Below are positions 25,665-34,902 of a stretch of 64,000 nucleotides of DNA, one piece after another (position 1 is the stretch's first letter; each line of letters opens with the position of its first letter). Source of the DNA: Gemmatimonadota bacterium (lineage in GTDB: Bacteria; Gemmatimonadota; Gemmatimonadetes; Palauibacterales; Palauibacteraceae). A program made the position numbers and the translations under genes. The stretch spans positions 41,868 through 105,867 of the forward strand of contig JAGWBR010000011.1 of assembly GCA_021295785.1 (NCBI GenBank). Reading direction: 5' to 3'. The notes below the pieces were generated by a model. It saw only the letters and a list, made by a program, of their open reading frames with translations, made no database searches and was not told the origin of the DNA.

Positions 25665-28406
25665 GTGAGCCCCCGGCGGAGCGCCCGGTCGCGCCGGGCG
25701 GTGGCGGGCAGCACGCCGCTCATCGAACAGTACCGCGAAATCAAGGCTCGGCACGCGGATTCGATGCTGTTCTTCAGGGTGGGCGACTTCTACGAGATGT
25801 TTTTCGAGGATGCCGAAGAGGCCAGCGGGCTGCTCGGGATCGCCCTGGCCTCGCGCAACAACGGCCCGATCGAGGTCCCTCTGGCGGGGGTCCCGGCGAA
25901 GGCGCTCAACGAATACCTGCCGCGTCTGATTGAGGCAGGCCGGCGCGTGGCGATCTGCGAACAGCTCGAAGAGGTTGCCGAAGCCGACGGAATTGTGCGC
26001 CGCGACGTGGTGGAGATTGTAACCCCCGGCACGGTAGTTGACCCGGACCAACTCACCCGCGGACGCAACAACTTCGTGGTCGCCGTGGCCGCCCCGGCGC
26101 GGAGCACCGGGGCCGCTGAGTTCGGACTGGCCGTGGCGGATCTCTCAACGGGCGAGTTTGAACTGCGCGGCTGTGGCGACCCGGATGCGCTGCGCGACGA
26201 CCTCTCGCGTTTGGACCCCGCCGAGGTGTTGCTTCCCCAGCGCCTGACGGTCCCCGCCGACCCCGCGGAAACACTGGACGCCGCCATCACCGGCTCCCAG
26301 ACCTGGGTAACGACTTCCCGCCCTGACTGGCTGTTCGATCCCGCGACGGGGGAAGAAAGACTTCAGTCCCGGTTCGGAGTCCACTCGGCTGCCGGATTCG
26401 GCATCGACCCCAGGCGCGACCAACCGCTGCTGGCGGCGGCATCCGCCCTGCTGGCCTACCTCGACGAAGTACGCCCCGGAGGCGTCAAGCACCTGCGCCC
26501 GCCCAGAGTGGACCGGACCGGCCGCGTCATGCACCTGGATGAGATGACCCGCCGCAACCTCGAACTTGTCGAACCGCTGCGGCCCGGCGAGGGCGTCACG
26601 CTCCTCAGCCTGCTGGACCAGACCAAGACCCCCATGGGGGCCCGGCTGATGCGCCGGCGCGTGCTCCGACCGCTGCTGGGCCAGGAAGAGATCGAAACCC
26701 GCCTGGACGCTGTGGCCGACCTGGTGGCGCAGTCCGCGCCGCGGCGAGCGATCCGCGAGCACCTCTCGCGTGTTCGGGACCTGGAGCGGGCGGCGGCGCA
26801 TGTCTCGGGCGGAAAGTGCGAGCCGCGGCGCCTCCTGGCTCTGGCGAACTCGCTGGTGGAACTGCCCGGCGCGCTCGAAAATGCATCGAAGCTGACCGCC
26901 TCCCGGTTGGTCGATATCACAAAACGGTTGGATCCGCTGGATGACACCCGCTCGGCAATCGAGGAGGCACTGGACGCCGGAGACGGCAGCGGGACTGTTC
27001 GCGAGGGCCACTCGCGGGAGCTGGACCAGTTGCGTTCGCTGCGGGACGAGGCGGCCGGCTGGATCAGGGACCTACAGGAACGCGAACGCCGGGAAACGGG
27101 GATCGAGTCACTGAAGGTCGGATTCAACAAGGTGTTCGGCTATTACATCGAAGTGACGCGGACCAGGGTCGATCAGGTCCCCGACAGATTCATCCGCAAA
27201 CAGACCCTGGCCGGTTCAGAGCGCTATTTCACCACCGAACTCAAGGAGTGGGAAGAAAAGGTTCTGGCCGCCGACCGGGAGATCGAACATTTGGAGGCGC
27301 AGCTCCTGCGGGCTCTTGTCGAACGCCTCGGGAAGGACATTCGGCGCATCCAGCAAACCGCTGCCGCCGTTTCTGAACTGGATGTCCTGGCGGCGCTTGC
27401 CCACGTCAGCGTCCGGAACGATTGGACGCGGCCCGAGATCACCCTTTCAAGGGAGATCCAGATCGAACAGGGCCGCCACCCGGTCGTGGAAGCGGCGTTG
27501 GGCCCGGGCGAGTTCGTGGCGGGCGACACAAGGCTGGACTCCGGCACCCACGTGTTGTTGGTTACCGGTCCGAACATGTCGGGAAAGTCGACCGTGTTGC
27601 GGCAAGTGGGAATCATCGCGCTCATGGCCCACACGGGCTCGTTCGTCCCTGCCCGCCGAGCGCGCATCGGCCTCTGTGACCGCGTGTTTACGAGGGTGGG
27701 GGCGTCCGACAATTTGGCGTCGGGCATGAGCACGTTCATGGTCGAAATGACCGAGACGGCAACAATCCTCAACTCGGCCACGGACCGCTCGCTGGTGTTG
27801 CTTGACGAAATCGGTCGCGGCACCTCCACCTACGACGGTGTTTCCATCGCCTGCGCGGTCACCGAGAGGCTGCATGAGGTGGGCGCGCGGACGCTCTTCG
27901 CCACCCACTACCACGAGCTGGTGGGGCTGGCGGAGTCGTTGCCGCGGGCCGCCGCGCTGAACGTTGCTGTTCGCGAGACTGAAGACAGCGTGATATTCCT
28001 GCACCGGCTGGAGCCGGGCGGTTGCGACCGCTCCTACGGAGTGCACGTGGCGAAGTTGGCCGGCCTCCCGCGGGCGGTGGTGGCGCGGGCAGCGCAGATT
28101 CTGAGGGCGCTGGAGTCCGGGCCGTGGGGAGTTGGCGGGCGTAGCGCCATGTTGGGCGATTTCGGAAAGGGTCAGTTGTCGCTGTTCCTTGCCCGGGCCG
28201 AGGGCGCGGAAACTGCCGGGGGCGCTGACCACGTAGCCGAACCGGACGGACCATTGCACGGGACCGGGCCGCGCCCGGAGCCGGGAGATCCGGCGGCAGG
28301 AGACGTGTTGGACCAGCTGAGGAAGGCCGAACCGGATCGCCTCACGCCGCTGGAGGCGTTAAACCTGGTGGCGGAACTCAAATCGAAGCTGTCGCCCGAG
28401 CGCTGA
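25665..28406 (+). CDS. mutS: DNA mismatch repair ATPase MutS
   Basis: 913 residues from GTG 25665. The mismatch-reading F-x-E is present in domain I (VGDFYEMFFEDA), followed by the connector, lever and clamp domains. The ATPase has TGPNMSGKSTVLRQVG (Walker A, about residues 636-651), STFMVEMTE, LVLLDEIGRGTSTYDG (Walker B/ABC signature) and TLFATHYHEL (His switch). It recognises mispairs and recruits MutL. No mutL is in the window. The C-terminal tail after about residue 830 is low complexity but ends in a short helix (LTPLEALNLVAELKSKL) matching the MutS tetramerisation segment. Confidence 0.97.
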   Translation: MSPRRSARSRRAVAGSTPLIEQYREIKARHADSMLFFRVGDFYEMFFEDAEEASGLLGIALASRNNGPIEVPLAGVPAKALNEYLPRLIEAGRRVAICEQLEEVAEADGIVRRDVVEIVTPGTVVDPDQLTRGRNNFVVAVAAPARSTGAAEFGLAVADLSTGEFELRGCGDPDALRDDLSRLDPAEVLLPQRLTVPADPAETLDAAITGSQTWVTTSRPDWLFDPATGEERLQSRFGVHSAAGFGIDPRRDQPLLAAASALLAYLDEVRPGGVKHLRPPRVDRTGRVMHLDEMTRRNLELVEPLRPGEGVTLLSLLDQTKTPMGARLMRRRVLRPLLGQEEIETRLDAVADLVAQSAPRRAIREHLSRVRDLERAAAHVSGGKCEPRRLLALANSLVELPGALENASKLTASRLVDITKRLDPLDDTRSAIEEALDAGDGSGTVREGHSRELDQLRSLRDEAAGWIRDLQERERRETGIESLKVGFNKVFGYYIEVTRTRVDQVPDRFIRKQTLAGSERYFTTELKEWEEKVLAADREIEHLEAQLLRALVERLGKDIRRIQQTAAAVSELDVLAALAHVSVRNDWTRPEITLSREIQIEQGRHPVVEAALGPGEFVAGDTRLDSGTHVLLVTGPNMSGKSTVLRQVGIIALMAHTGSFVPARRARIGLCDRVFTRVGASDNLASGMSTFMVEMTETATILNSATDRSLVLLDEIGRGTSTYDGVSIACAVTERLHEVGARTLFATHYHELVGLAESLPRAAALNVAVRETEDSVIFLHRLEPGGCDRSYGVHVAKLAGLPRAVVARAAQILRALESGPWGVGGRSAMLGDFGKGQLSLFLARAEGAETAGGADHVAEPDGPLHGTGPRPEPGDPAAGDVLDQLRKAEPDRLTPLEALNLVAELKSKLSPER

Positions 28407-28471
28407 TGGCCGGCTGCGACAGTGTCGCTGCCGGAGGAGGATGCGACGTTGCCGTATTCGGATAACAAATC

Positions 28472-29893
28472 ATGAGCCAGCTCGGTGAATCAGTAGATCT
28501 CGGACGGCTCGAGAGCGTGCTTGGCGCGGTCGGACGCACGCCGATTGTGCGCCTGCGCCGGGTCGTCGACCGGATTCGAACCCCCGTGTGGCTGAAGCTC
28601 GAGTCATTCAACCCAGGCGGGTCGGTTAAGGACCGCATCGGCCTGGCGATCATCGAGCAAGCCGAGGCCGACGGCACGCTGCGCCCCGGTGGCACGGTCG
28701 TGGAGGGAACCGCCGGCAACACGGGCCTCGCGCTGGCCTTCGCGGCCGCGGTCAAGGGGTACCGCTGCGTGTTCGCGATCCCCGACAAGATGAGCGCCGA
28801 AAAAATCAGTCTTGTCCGCGCGTTCGGGGCGGAAGTGATCGTCACGCCCAGCGGTGTTCCGCCCGACCATCCGAACTACTACTCCAACGTGGCCCGGCGT
28901 TTGGCCGAAGAGACTCCGGGAGCGGTTTTGGCCGACCAGTTCTTCAACCCCGCCAACCCTCGAGCTCACTACCGGACAACGGGACCCGAGGTGTGGAAAC
29001 AGACAGACGGACGCGTCACCCACTTCGTGGCGGCCCCGGCCACGGGGGGCACGATCAGCGGTGTTGGGCGTTATCTGAAGGAGCAGAACCCCGGCGTGAA
29101 GGTGATCGCTGCCGACCCGGCGGGATCGGTGCTGGCCGGATACGCCCGGACGGGTGAAGTGGGGAAGGGCGACATGTACAAGGTCGAGGGTGCGGGAAAC
29201 GACAAGATTCCCGGCGCGATGGATTTCTCGGTGATAGACGAATTCATGACCGTGCCCGACCGCGACGCGTTTCAGATGGCTCGTCGCCTCACCCGCCAGG
29301 AAGCCCTCTTTGCAGGGGGCGCCTCGGGCCTGATCGGTTGTGCCGCGGTCAGAATCGCCGAACGGGTCGATGATCCGGAGGCCTGCATCGTCGGGCTGGT
29401 TACCGACTCGGGCGAGCGATACCTGTCCAAGATCTATTCGGACGAATGGATGCGGGAAAACCGCATGACGGACACCTCGCCCGCCACGGCTGCCGGGATG
29501 ATGGAGCGGAAGGCAGTGGACGGCGTCCCCGCCCTGATCGCGGTCGGTCCCGGGGATACCGTGGCGCATGCGCTCGATCTGATGGGTCGCCACCACGTTT
29601 CCCAGTTGCCCGTGGTGGAGACGGGCCGCCAGTTGGGGTCCGCTTCCGAAGCAAGGCTGATGGCGGCAGTCATCGCCGATCCCGCCCGCCGAGCGGATCC
29701 GGTGTCGGACCACGCTGACGACGCGTTTCCGGAGATCGGCCCCGATGCCGGGCTCAAGCAAATGGCGGACCTCATGACCCGGCGCGTAACCGCGGTGGCC
29801 GTTATCAGCGGTGGATCCGTGGCGGGCATACTGACCAGACACGACATCCTGCGGCGATTGTTGGCCGGGGACGGCGGTTCCGATGGTGCCTGA
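28472..29893 (+). CDS. Cystathionine beta-synthase (PLP domain plus CBS pair)
   Basis: 473 residues. The fold-type II PLP site is FNPGGSVKDRIG with Lys53 as Schiff base, then EGTAGNTGLALAFAAAVKGYRC and APATGGTISGVGRYLKE (phosphate loop). From about residue 335 a Bateman module of two CBS domains follows (VGPGDTVAHALDLMGRHHVSQLPVVE; LMTRRVTAVAVISGGSVAGILTRHDILRRLL). That layout distinguishes cystathionine beta-synthase from CysK, whose PLP core it shares. It condenses serine or O-acetylserine with homocysteine; an H2S-forming role is possible. The CBS pair probably binds an adenosyl ligand. The 3' end overlaps ddl by 11 nt. Confidence 0.88.
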   Translation: MSQLGESVDLGRLESVLGAVGRTPIVRLRRVVDRIRTPVWLKLESFNPGGSVKDRIGLAIIEQAEADGTLRPGGTVVEGTAGNTGLALAFAAAVKGYRCVFAIPDKMSAEKISLVRAFGAEVIVTPSGVPPDHPNYYSNVARRLAEETPGAVLADQFFNPANPRAHYRTTGPEVWKQTDGRVTHFVAAPATGGTISGVGRYLKEQNPGVKVIAADPAGSVLAGYARTGEVGKGDMYKVEGAGNDKIPGAMDFSVIDEFMTVPDRDAFQMARRLTRQEALFAGGASGLIGCAAVRIAERVDDPEACIVGLVTDSGERYLSKIYSDEWMRENRMTDTSPATAAGMMERKAVDGVPALIAVGPGDTVAHALDLMGRHHVSQLPVVETGRQLGSASEARLMAAVIADPARRADPVSDHADDAFPEIGPDAGLKQMADLMTRRVTAVAVISGGSVAGILTRHDILRRLLAGDGGSDGA

Positions 29894-30953
29894 CCTCCCC
29901 GCCGAACTCGCGGGCAGGCGCATCCGGGTCGCGGTCTTGTGCGGCGGAGAGTCGCCCGAGCACGATGTGTCGCTGGTGTCGGCGCGCAATGTGTTGGGGG
30001 CAATGGACCCGGAGCGTTACGACCCGTCCGTGATCCAGATCGGGCGCGACGGTGTTTGGCGCCGGGCCGGGCAGTCCGCTGCCCTCTCGGTCACGCCCGG
30101 CTTGCCCCCCGAAGCGGGCGGTGCGGAGTTCGATGTTGTTTTCCCGGTTCTCCACGGACCCAACGGCGAAGACGGCACCGTCCAGGGCCTGCTCGAACTG
30201 TTGCATGTGCCGTACGTCGGACCCGGGGTGCTAGGGGCCGCGCTCACCATGGACAAGGAAGCCGCCAAACGGGTTCTCCAGGCCGCCGGGCTTCCCGTGG
30301 TGCCCTGGGTTACCGTGCGCGCCGGGAAGGCCCGTCCGGGTTGGGAGGCCACGACCGGGCGGCTGGGGCGCCCGGTGTTCGTGAAGCCGGCACGGATGGG
30401 TTCATCGGTCGGCGTGTCGGTGGCCGCGACGGCCGAAGAGCTGGACAGGGCCCTGGAAGAGGCGTTCGCCTTCGACGCGAAGGTGCTGGTGGAGCAGCGG
30501 ATCGACGGGCGCGAGATTGAATGTGCCGTCCTGGGCAACGAGTACCCGGAGGCGTCCGTGCCCGGTGAGATCGCCTCCACGCACGACTTCTACAGTTACG
30601 AAGCCAAATACGTGGACGAACACGGCGCCCGGCTCCACGCGCCCGCCGATCTGGCCCCCGACCAGGCCGAGCGGATCCGCGAGATGTCTGTATTGGCGTT
30701 TCAGGCGCTGTGCTGCGCGGGAATGGCCCGCGTGGACTTCTTCCTCACCGCCGCGGGCAAGGACGGGGAGGCCGCCGCCGGCGCCCGAGACGGAGTCTAC
30801 ATCAACGAGGTAAACGGCATTCCCGGGTTCACCGAAATCAGCATGTATCCCCGACTGTGGGCCACGACGGGCCTGGAGTACCCACAGCTCATCGACCGGT
30901 TGATATCGCTGGCTTTCGCCCGCCACGCCGCCAGGAAGGAACGGGGGCGATGA
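29883..30953 (+). CDS. ddl: D-alanine--D-alanine ligase
   Basis: 356 residues. VLCGGESPEHDVSLVSARNVLGAM is the N-terminal signature (GG-S-E-H-x-V-S). VFPVLHGPNGEDGTVQGLLELLHVPYVG, MDKEAAKRVL, VFVKPARMGSSVGVSVAAT (ATP-grasp lysine) and YINEVNGIPGFTEISMYP (magnesium/ligand E-x-N..PGFT) follow in order. It makes the D-Ala-D-Ala dipeptide for peptidoglycan. The loop residue pattern cannot by itself exclude D-Ala-D-Ser or D-Lac preference, but the setting in a housekeeping operon favours D-Ala. Start ATG 29883 overlaps the previous gene. Confidence 0.95.
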   Translation: MVPDLPAELAGRRIRVAVLCGGESPEHDVSLVSARNVLGAMDPERYDPSVIQIGRDGVWRRAGQSAALSVTPGLPPEAGGAEFDVVFPVLHGPNGEDGTVQGLLELLHVPYVGPGVLGAALTMDKEAAKRVLQAAGLPVVPWVTVRAGKARPGWEATTGRLGRPVFVKPARMGSSVGVSVAATAEELDRALEEAFAFDAKVLVEQRIDGREIECAVLGNEYPEASVPGEIASTHDFYSYEAKYVDEHGARLHAPADLAPDQAERIREMSVLAFQALCCAGMARVDFFLTAAGKDGEAAAGARDGVYINEVNGIPGFTEISMYPRLWATTGLEYPQLIDRLISLAFARHAARKERGR

Positions 30954-31876
30954 TCGGCACCTTTGGCCCTCCCGCCGGCGTGTCACCGGCCGTACGGCGA
31001 CTCCTGGTTATCAACGGGGCGGTGTGGTTGATCATCCAGTTCACCGGCAGCAGACCCGGCACGATGGCCAGCGCTCTGGCCTTCAACGCCTCGGAACTGC
31101 TGCTTCGACCGTGGAGCCCGGTCACCTACATGTTCGTCCACGTGGGTTTCTTCCATCTCCTGTTCAACATGATCGTCCTGTTTTTCTTCGGGCCCATGCT
31201 GGAGGCCAGGTGGGGGAGCCGGTTTTTCACGTGCTATTACCTGGTGGCGGGCGTCGGCGGGGCGTTGATTTCATTGCCGCTGCGGTCGCTGACGGGGCCG
31301 GCCGACATCATCGGGGCGTCAGGGGCGGTCTACGGCCTGCTGATGGCGTTCGCGATGAACTGGCCCGACAGGCGCATCTACCTCTACTTCATGTTCCCGA
31401 TCAAAGCCAAATGGCTGGTGCTGGGCCTGGGGTTGATCGCCTTGCTGAGTGCGGCTTCGGGCACCAACGACGGAGTAGCGCACTGGGCACATCTCGGCGG
31501 CCTGCTAACCGGGTGGATCCACCTGCGTTTCGGAGACCGGATCTGGACGGCGCTGGCCCCCTTGCGAGAAGCGGGGGCGGGGTGGTTTGGCCGCGGGGAC
31601 GGAAAATGGGAGCGAGGGCAGGCCTCCGGCCGGCCCTCTTCGGGGCGGACCCGCTTGTGGCGGACCGAGACACCGGGAGGTACCGAGATCAAAATGGAAC
31701 CGGACGCCCGCCCGCGGCGGGCTTCCGGCTCGGGGCGGAGGACCGCCGGCGCAGACGAGGATTTGGACGAGGTTGACAGAATCCTGGACAAGATCCGGGA
31801 GGGCGGTCTGGGTTCGTTGACCCCGAAGGAAAAGGAGTTCCTGGACGAGGCCAGCCGCGGCTACAGCAAGAGATGA
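30950..31876 (+). CDS. Rhomboid family intramembrane serine protease
   Basis: 308 residues from ATG 30950 (ATGA overlap with ddl). Six hydrophobic segments occupy residues about 20-210. MFVHVGFFHLLFNMIVLFFFGPMLE is the TM2 signature, IIGASGAVYGLLMAF carries the catalytic serine (about residue 124), and VAHWAHLGGLLTGWIHLR the catalytic histidine (about residue 181). A soluble tail follows, ending LDEVDRILDKIREGGLGSLTPKEKEFLDEAS, a short helical motif often found at the end of rhomboids in FCB-group bacteria. Substrate unknown. Confidence 0.92.
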   Translation: MIGTFGPPAGVSPAVRRLLVINGAVWLIIQFTGSRPGTMASALAFNASELLLRPWSPVTYMFVHVGFFHLLFNMIVLFFFGPMLEARWGSRFFTCYYLVAGVGGALISLPLRSLTGPADIIGASGAVYGLLMAFAMNWPDRRIYLYFMFPIKAKWLVLGLGLIALLSAASGTNDGVAHWAHLGGLLTGWIHLRFGDRIWTALAPLREAGAGWFGRGDGKWERGQASGRPSSGRTRLWRTETPGGTEIKMEPDARPRRASGSGRRTAGADEDLDEVDRILDKIREGGLGSLTPKEKEFLDEASRGYSKR

Positions 31877-31913
31877 GCCCCAGCAGCGCGCGCCCGACAC
31901 GGCGCTTGACCAG

Positions 31914-31935
31914 ACGGGGACCGGACGGGGACCGG
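31914..31935 (+). repeat. 11-bp direct tandem duplication upstream of the EF-G-like gene
   Basis: ACGGGGACCGG occurs at 31914-31924 and again immediately at 31925-31935, in the 193-bp gap between the rhomboid and EF-G-like genes. It is non-coding here. The same unit length is found in the duplication that breaks bamA. Confidence 0.7.
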
Positions 31936-31950
31936 ACGCGACGAACCCGC

Positions 31951-31981
31951 TTGGACAGAACCCCGCCTTTCCGGGTAGTTT
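31951..31981 (+). promoter_or_regulatory. Weak candidate promoter for the EF-G-like gene
   Basis: TTGGAC at 31951-31956 and TAGTTT at 31976-31981 are separated by 19 bp, about 90 bp before the start codon. Both deviate from consensus and the spacing is long. It is proposed only because this is one of the larger gaps inside the long operon. Confidence 0.2.
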
Positions 31982-32069
31982 AGCGGCCCGTTCCGCCGCG
32001 ATTGCCGGGCGCGGCCGAACCAGCAGACGGTAAACAACCCAAGCCTTCCCCACCGGCCCTGGAGACGCG

Positions 32070-34148
32070 ATGGCCGCCGCCGCACCCACGTTCCCAACCG
32101 AAGACATCCGCAACGTGGCGGTAGTCGGCCACGGCGGTTCCGGCAAAACCACCCTGGTGGACGCCATGTGTTACCTGTCCGGGTCCGTGACCCGCAAGGG
32201 AGACGTCAACAAAGGCACCGCTCTTACCGACTTCACGCCCGAAGAAACCGAGCAGCGGATCTCCCTGAACCTGGCCGTGGCGCACGCGGTTTGGTCCGGC
32301 ACCAAAACCAACCTGATCGACACCCCTGGGTTCCTGGATTTCTTCGGCGAGGCGGTCGCCGGGATCCGAGCCGCGGACGCGGCGCTTTGCGTGATCGACG
32401 CGGTGTCGGGTGTCCAGGTGGGTACCGAGCGGGCGTGGGAGGCCGCGGCAGCTCGCGGGCTGCCCAGGATGATCTTCGTTTCGGTGATGGACCGCGACAA
32501 CGCGAGTTTCCGGCGCGTCTACAAGGAAATCAGGGAGACGATCGCGCCCAACGCGATTCCCGTCATTGTCCCGATCGGGTCCGGGCGGGACTTCCGCGGT
32601 TTCGTGGACCTGATTTCGATGAAGGCTTACGCCTCAAAGGGGGGCGACAAGGGAGAATGCACTCTTTCCGACATTCCCGACGACCTTGCCGCCGGTGCCG
32701 CTGAATTCGGCGAGCAACTGGTCGAGACCGCCGCCGCCGCTGACGACGAACTGCTGGAGGCCTACCTGGAGGGCGAGCAACTGAGCCGCGAGCAGATCAT
32801 CAACTCGCTGGCCCGGACCGTGCGCGACGGAGAAGTCGTGCCCGTGCTGTGCGGCAGCGGGGCATCGTGCATTGGCGTTCCGCGGCTGCTTGACCGAATC
32901 GTTGAACTGCTGCCCTCTCCCAATCAGGTCCAACCCCAGGCCACGGAAGACGGCGGGAACCAGATTGCCGCGACCGCGGGCACCACTGCAACGGCGCTGG
33001 TCTTCAAGACCACCTCCGAGCCTCACGTGGGGGACCTGAGCCTGTTCAGAGTGTTTGGCGGGGGCGTGACAAACGGCCAGACCCTCCTGAACCCGTCACG
33101 TGGGGGGACCGAGCGGATCGCTCACATTGCGATTCCCCAGGGCGCAAGGCGGGTGGATGTAGAGAAGCTGATGCCCGGCGACATCGGGATGGTTGCCAAG
33201 CTGAGGATTACCGCCACGGGCGATACCCTCTGCGACCCGGAAGCTCCCGCAACCCTGGCCGGGATCGACTGGCCCGCGGCGGACCTCTCGTTGGCCGTGC
33301 AGGCCAAGTCCCGGGGAGACGAAGACAGGATCTCGGCGGGGCTGGCCAAGGTGCACGCCGAGGACCCGACGTTCACGTCCGGCTATGATGCCGAACGCGG
33401 TCAGACCATCATTCGCGGTTTGGGCGAAATCCACCTGGGGATCGCCCTGGCGCGGCTCACGCGGAAGTACGGGGTGGAAGTGGAGACGGAGGCTCCAAGG
33501 GTAGCCTACCGCGAGACAATCACCCGCACGGCCCAGGGCCACGGCCGGTTCAAGAAACAGAGCGGCGGTCGCGGACAGTTCGGAGACTGCCACATTCGGC
33601 TCAGTCCGCTCGCCCGGGGTGAGGGCTACGAGTTCGTTAATTCGATCAAGGGCGGCGTGATCCCGGGCAAGTTCGTTCCGGCGGTCAGCAAGGGTATCGA
33701 AGAGGCCGCCAGGAAGGGGATTCTGGCCGGATACCCGCTGGTCGACTTCAAGGCCGAGTGCTACGACGGCACACACCACTCGGTCGACTCCAGCGACATT
33801 GCGTTCCAAGTGGCCGGATCGCTGGCGTTTCAGAAAACGGTACCCGAGGCGGGGCCGGTGATCCTGGAGCCGATTCTGGAAGTGGAAATCGAGACGCCCG
33901 AGGAGAACATGGGCGAAGTGATGGGAGACCTGAACTCCCGCCGCGGACGGGTGCTGGGGATGGATTCCAAGGGCAAACGCCAGGTAATCAGGGCCCACGT
34001 GCCGCAGGCCGAGATGCACAAGTATTCCGCCGTGCTCCGGTCGATCACCGGCGGGCGCGCATTCCACACCCGGAAGTTCCACGCCTACGAACCGGCCCCG
34101 GCGCCGGTGGCGGAGAAGGTCGTGGCCCAAGCCAGGGATGAATCCTAG
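32070..34148 (+). CDS. EF-G-like translational GTPase (EF-G2 type, altered catalytic motifs)
   Basis: 692 residues with all five EF-G domains. The P-loop is GHGGSGKTTL (residues 20-29) where EF-G has AHIDAGKTTT. The G3 box reads DTPGF (84-88), so the catalytic histidine of DTPGH is Phe. The G4 box reads SVMD (138-141) instead of NKMD. Domains II-V are conventional: FRVFGGGVTNGQ, GLGEIHLGIAL, the domain IV loop SGGRGQFGDCHI, and PILEVEIETPEENMGEVMGDLNSRRGRVLG. These changes define the known EF-G-like paralogues (PRK12740 type), not main EF-G or TetM. A slow or GTPase-poor ribosome factor is likely; role unproven. A GGAG site precedes the ATG. Confidence 0.87.
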   Translation: MAAAAPTFPTEDIRNVAVVGHGGSGKTTLVDAMCYLSGSVTRKGDVNKGTALTDFTPEETEQRISLNLAVAHAVWSGTKTNLIDTPGFLDFFGEAVAGIRAADAALCVIDAVSGVQVGTERAWEAAAARGLPRMIFVSVMDRDNASFRRVYKEIRETIAPNAIPVIVPIGSGRDFRGFVDLISMKAYASKGGDKGECTLSDIPDDLAAGAAEFGEQLVETAAAADDELLEAYLEGEQLSREQIINSLARTVRDGEVVPVLCGSGASCIGVPRLLDRIVELLPSPNQVQPQATEDGGNQIAATAGTTATALVFKTTSEPHVGDLSLFRVFGGGVTNGQTLLNPSRGGTERIAHIAIPQGARRVDVEKLMPGDIGMVAKLRITATGDTLCDPEAPATLAGIDWPAADLSLAVQAKSRGDEDRISAGLAKVHAEDPTFTSGYDAERGQTIIRGLGEIHLGIALARLTRKYGVEVETEAPRVAYRETITRTAQGHGRFKKQSGGRGQFGDCHIRLSPLARGEGYEFVNSIKGGVIPGKFVPAVSKGIEEAARKGILAGYPLVDFKAECYDGTHHSVDSSDIAFQVAGSLAFQKTVPEAGPVILEPILEVEIETPEENMGEVMGDLNSRRGRVLGMDSKGKRQVIRAHVPQAEMHKYSAVLRSITGGRAFHTRKFHAYEPAPAPVAEKVVAQARDES

Positions 34149-34152
34149 TTGG

Positions 34153-34902
34153 ATGTCGGGGCACAGCAAGTGGTCCAAGATCAAGCGGAAAAAGGCGATA
34201 GCCGACAAATCCAGGGGCCGCCTGTTTTCCAAACTGGGCCGCGAGATCACGGTGGCGGCTCGCGACGGCGGGGGAGATCCGTCCTTCAACCCCAGGCTGC
34301 GAACCGCCGTGGACAACGCCAAAGCCCAGCGGATGCCGAACGAGAACATCGACCGGGCCATCAAGCGGGGCACCGGCGACCTGCCCGGAGCTGCGTTTGA
34401 GGAGATCACCTACGAGGGTTACGCTCCCGGCGGAGCCGCCCTTTACCTGGAATGCCTCACCGATAACCCTCGGCGGACCCTCGCCCAGGTGCGCCACCTC
34501 CTCGACAAGCGGGGGGGCAACCTCGGGCAGAACGGCTGCGTGGCGTGGATGTTCGAACGCAAGGGCCAGGTGATTCTGGACGCCGGGACGTGCGATTCGG
34601 GGGCCGCCCTGGAGGCGGCTCTGGAGGCGGGGGCCGAGGACTTCGACGATGAAGACGGTACCTACATTGTGACTGCCGAGCCCTCCGCTTTCCATGCGGT
34701 GGTGGAGAGCCTGAAAACCCAGGGCGTGCCGATATCGGGAGCGGAGCTGGCCATGGTGGCGCGCTCCGGCATTGAGCTGGAGGGGGAGGAAGGGCGAAAA
34801 GTCGCGGCCATCATCTCGGCGCTCGAAGACCACGACGACGTACAGAAAGTGTGGACCAACGCCGAGATCGAAGAGGCCGCGTGGGAGGCGTTGGAGGAGT
34901 AA
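34153..34902 (+). CDS. yebC: YebC/PmpR family (TACO1-like) protein
   Basis: 249 residues. ATG 34153 is chosen over ATG 34138 because MSGHSKWSKIKRKKAIADKSRGRLFSKL is the universal N-terminus. RMPNENIDRAIKRGTGDLPGAAFEEITYEGYAPGGAALYLECLTDN and NLGQNGCVAWMFERKG follow as in the family. Members act as transcription regulators or, more recently, as factors helping translation of proline-rich stretches. It sits directly upstream of ruvC, the usual yebC-ruvCAB arrangement. Confidence 0.95.
   Translation: MSGHSKWSKIKRKKAIADKSRGRLFSKLGREITVAARDGGGDPSFNPRLRTAVDNAKAQRMPNENIDRAIKRGTGDLPGAAFEEITYEGYAPGGAALYLECLTDNPRRTLAQVRHLLDKRGGNLGQNGCVAWMFERKGQVILDAGTCDSGAALEAALEAGAEDFDDEDGTYIVTAEPSAFHAVVESLKTQGVPISGAELAMVARSGIELEGEEGRKVAAIISALEDHDDVQKVWTNAEIEEAAWEALEE

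Noticed and set aside
32070..34148. Tetracycline ribosome-protection protein
   Set aside because: It shares the EF-G fold, but the GHGGSGKTTL, DTPGF and SVMD boxes are those of EF-G-like paralogues, not of TetM-type proteins, and the context is housekeeping.
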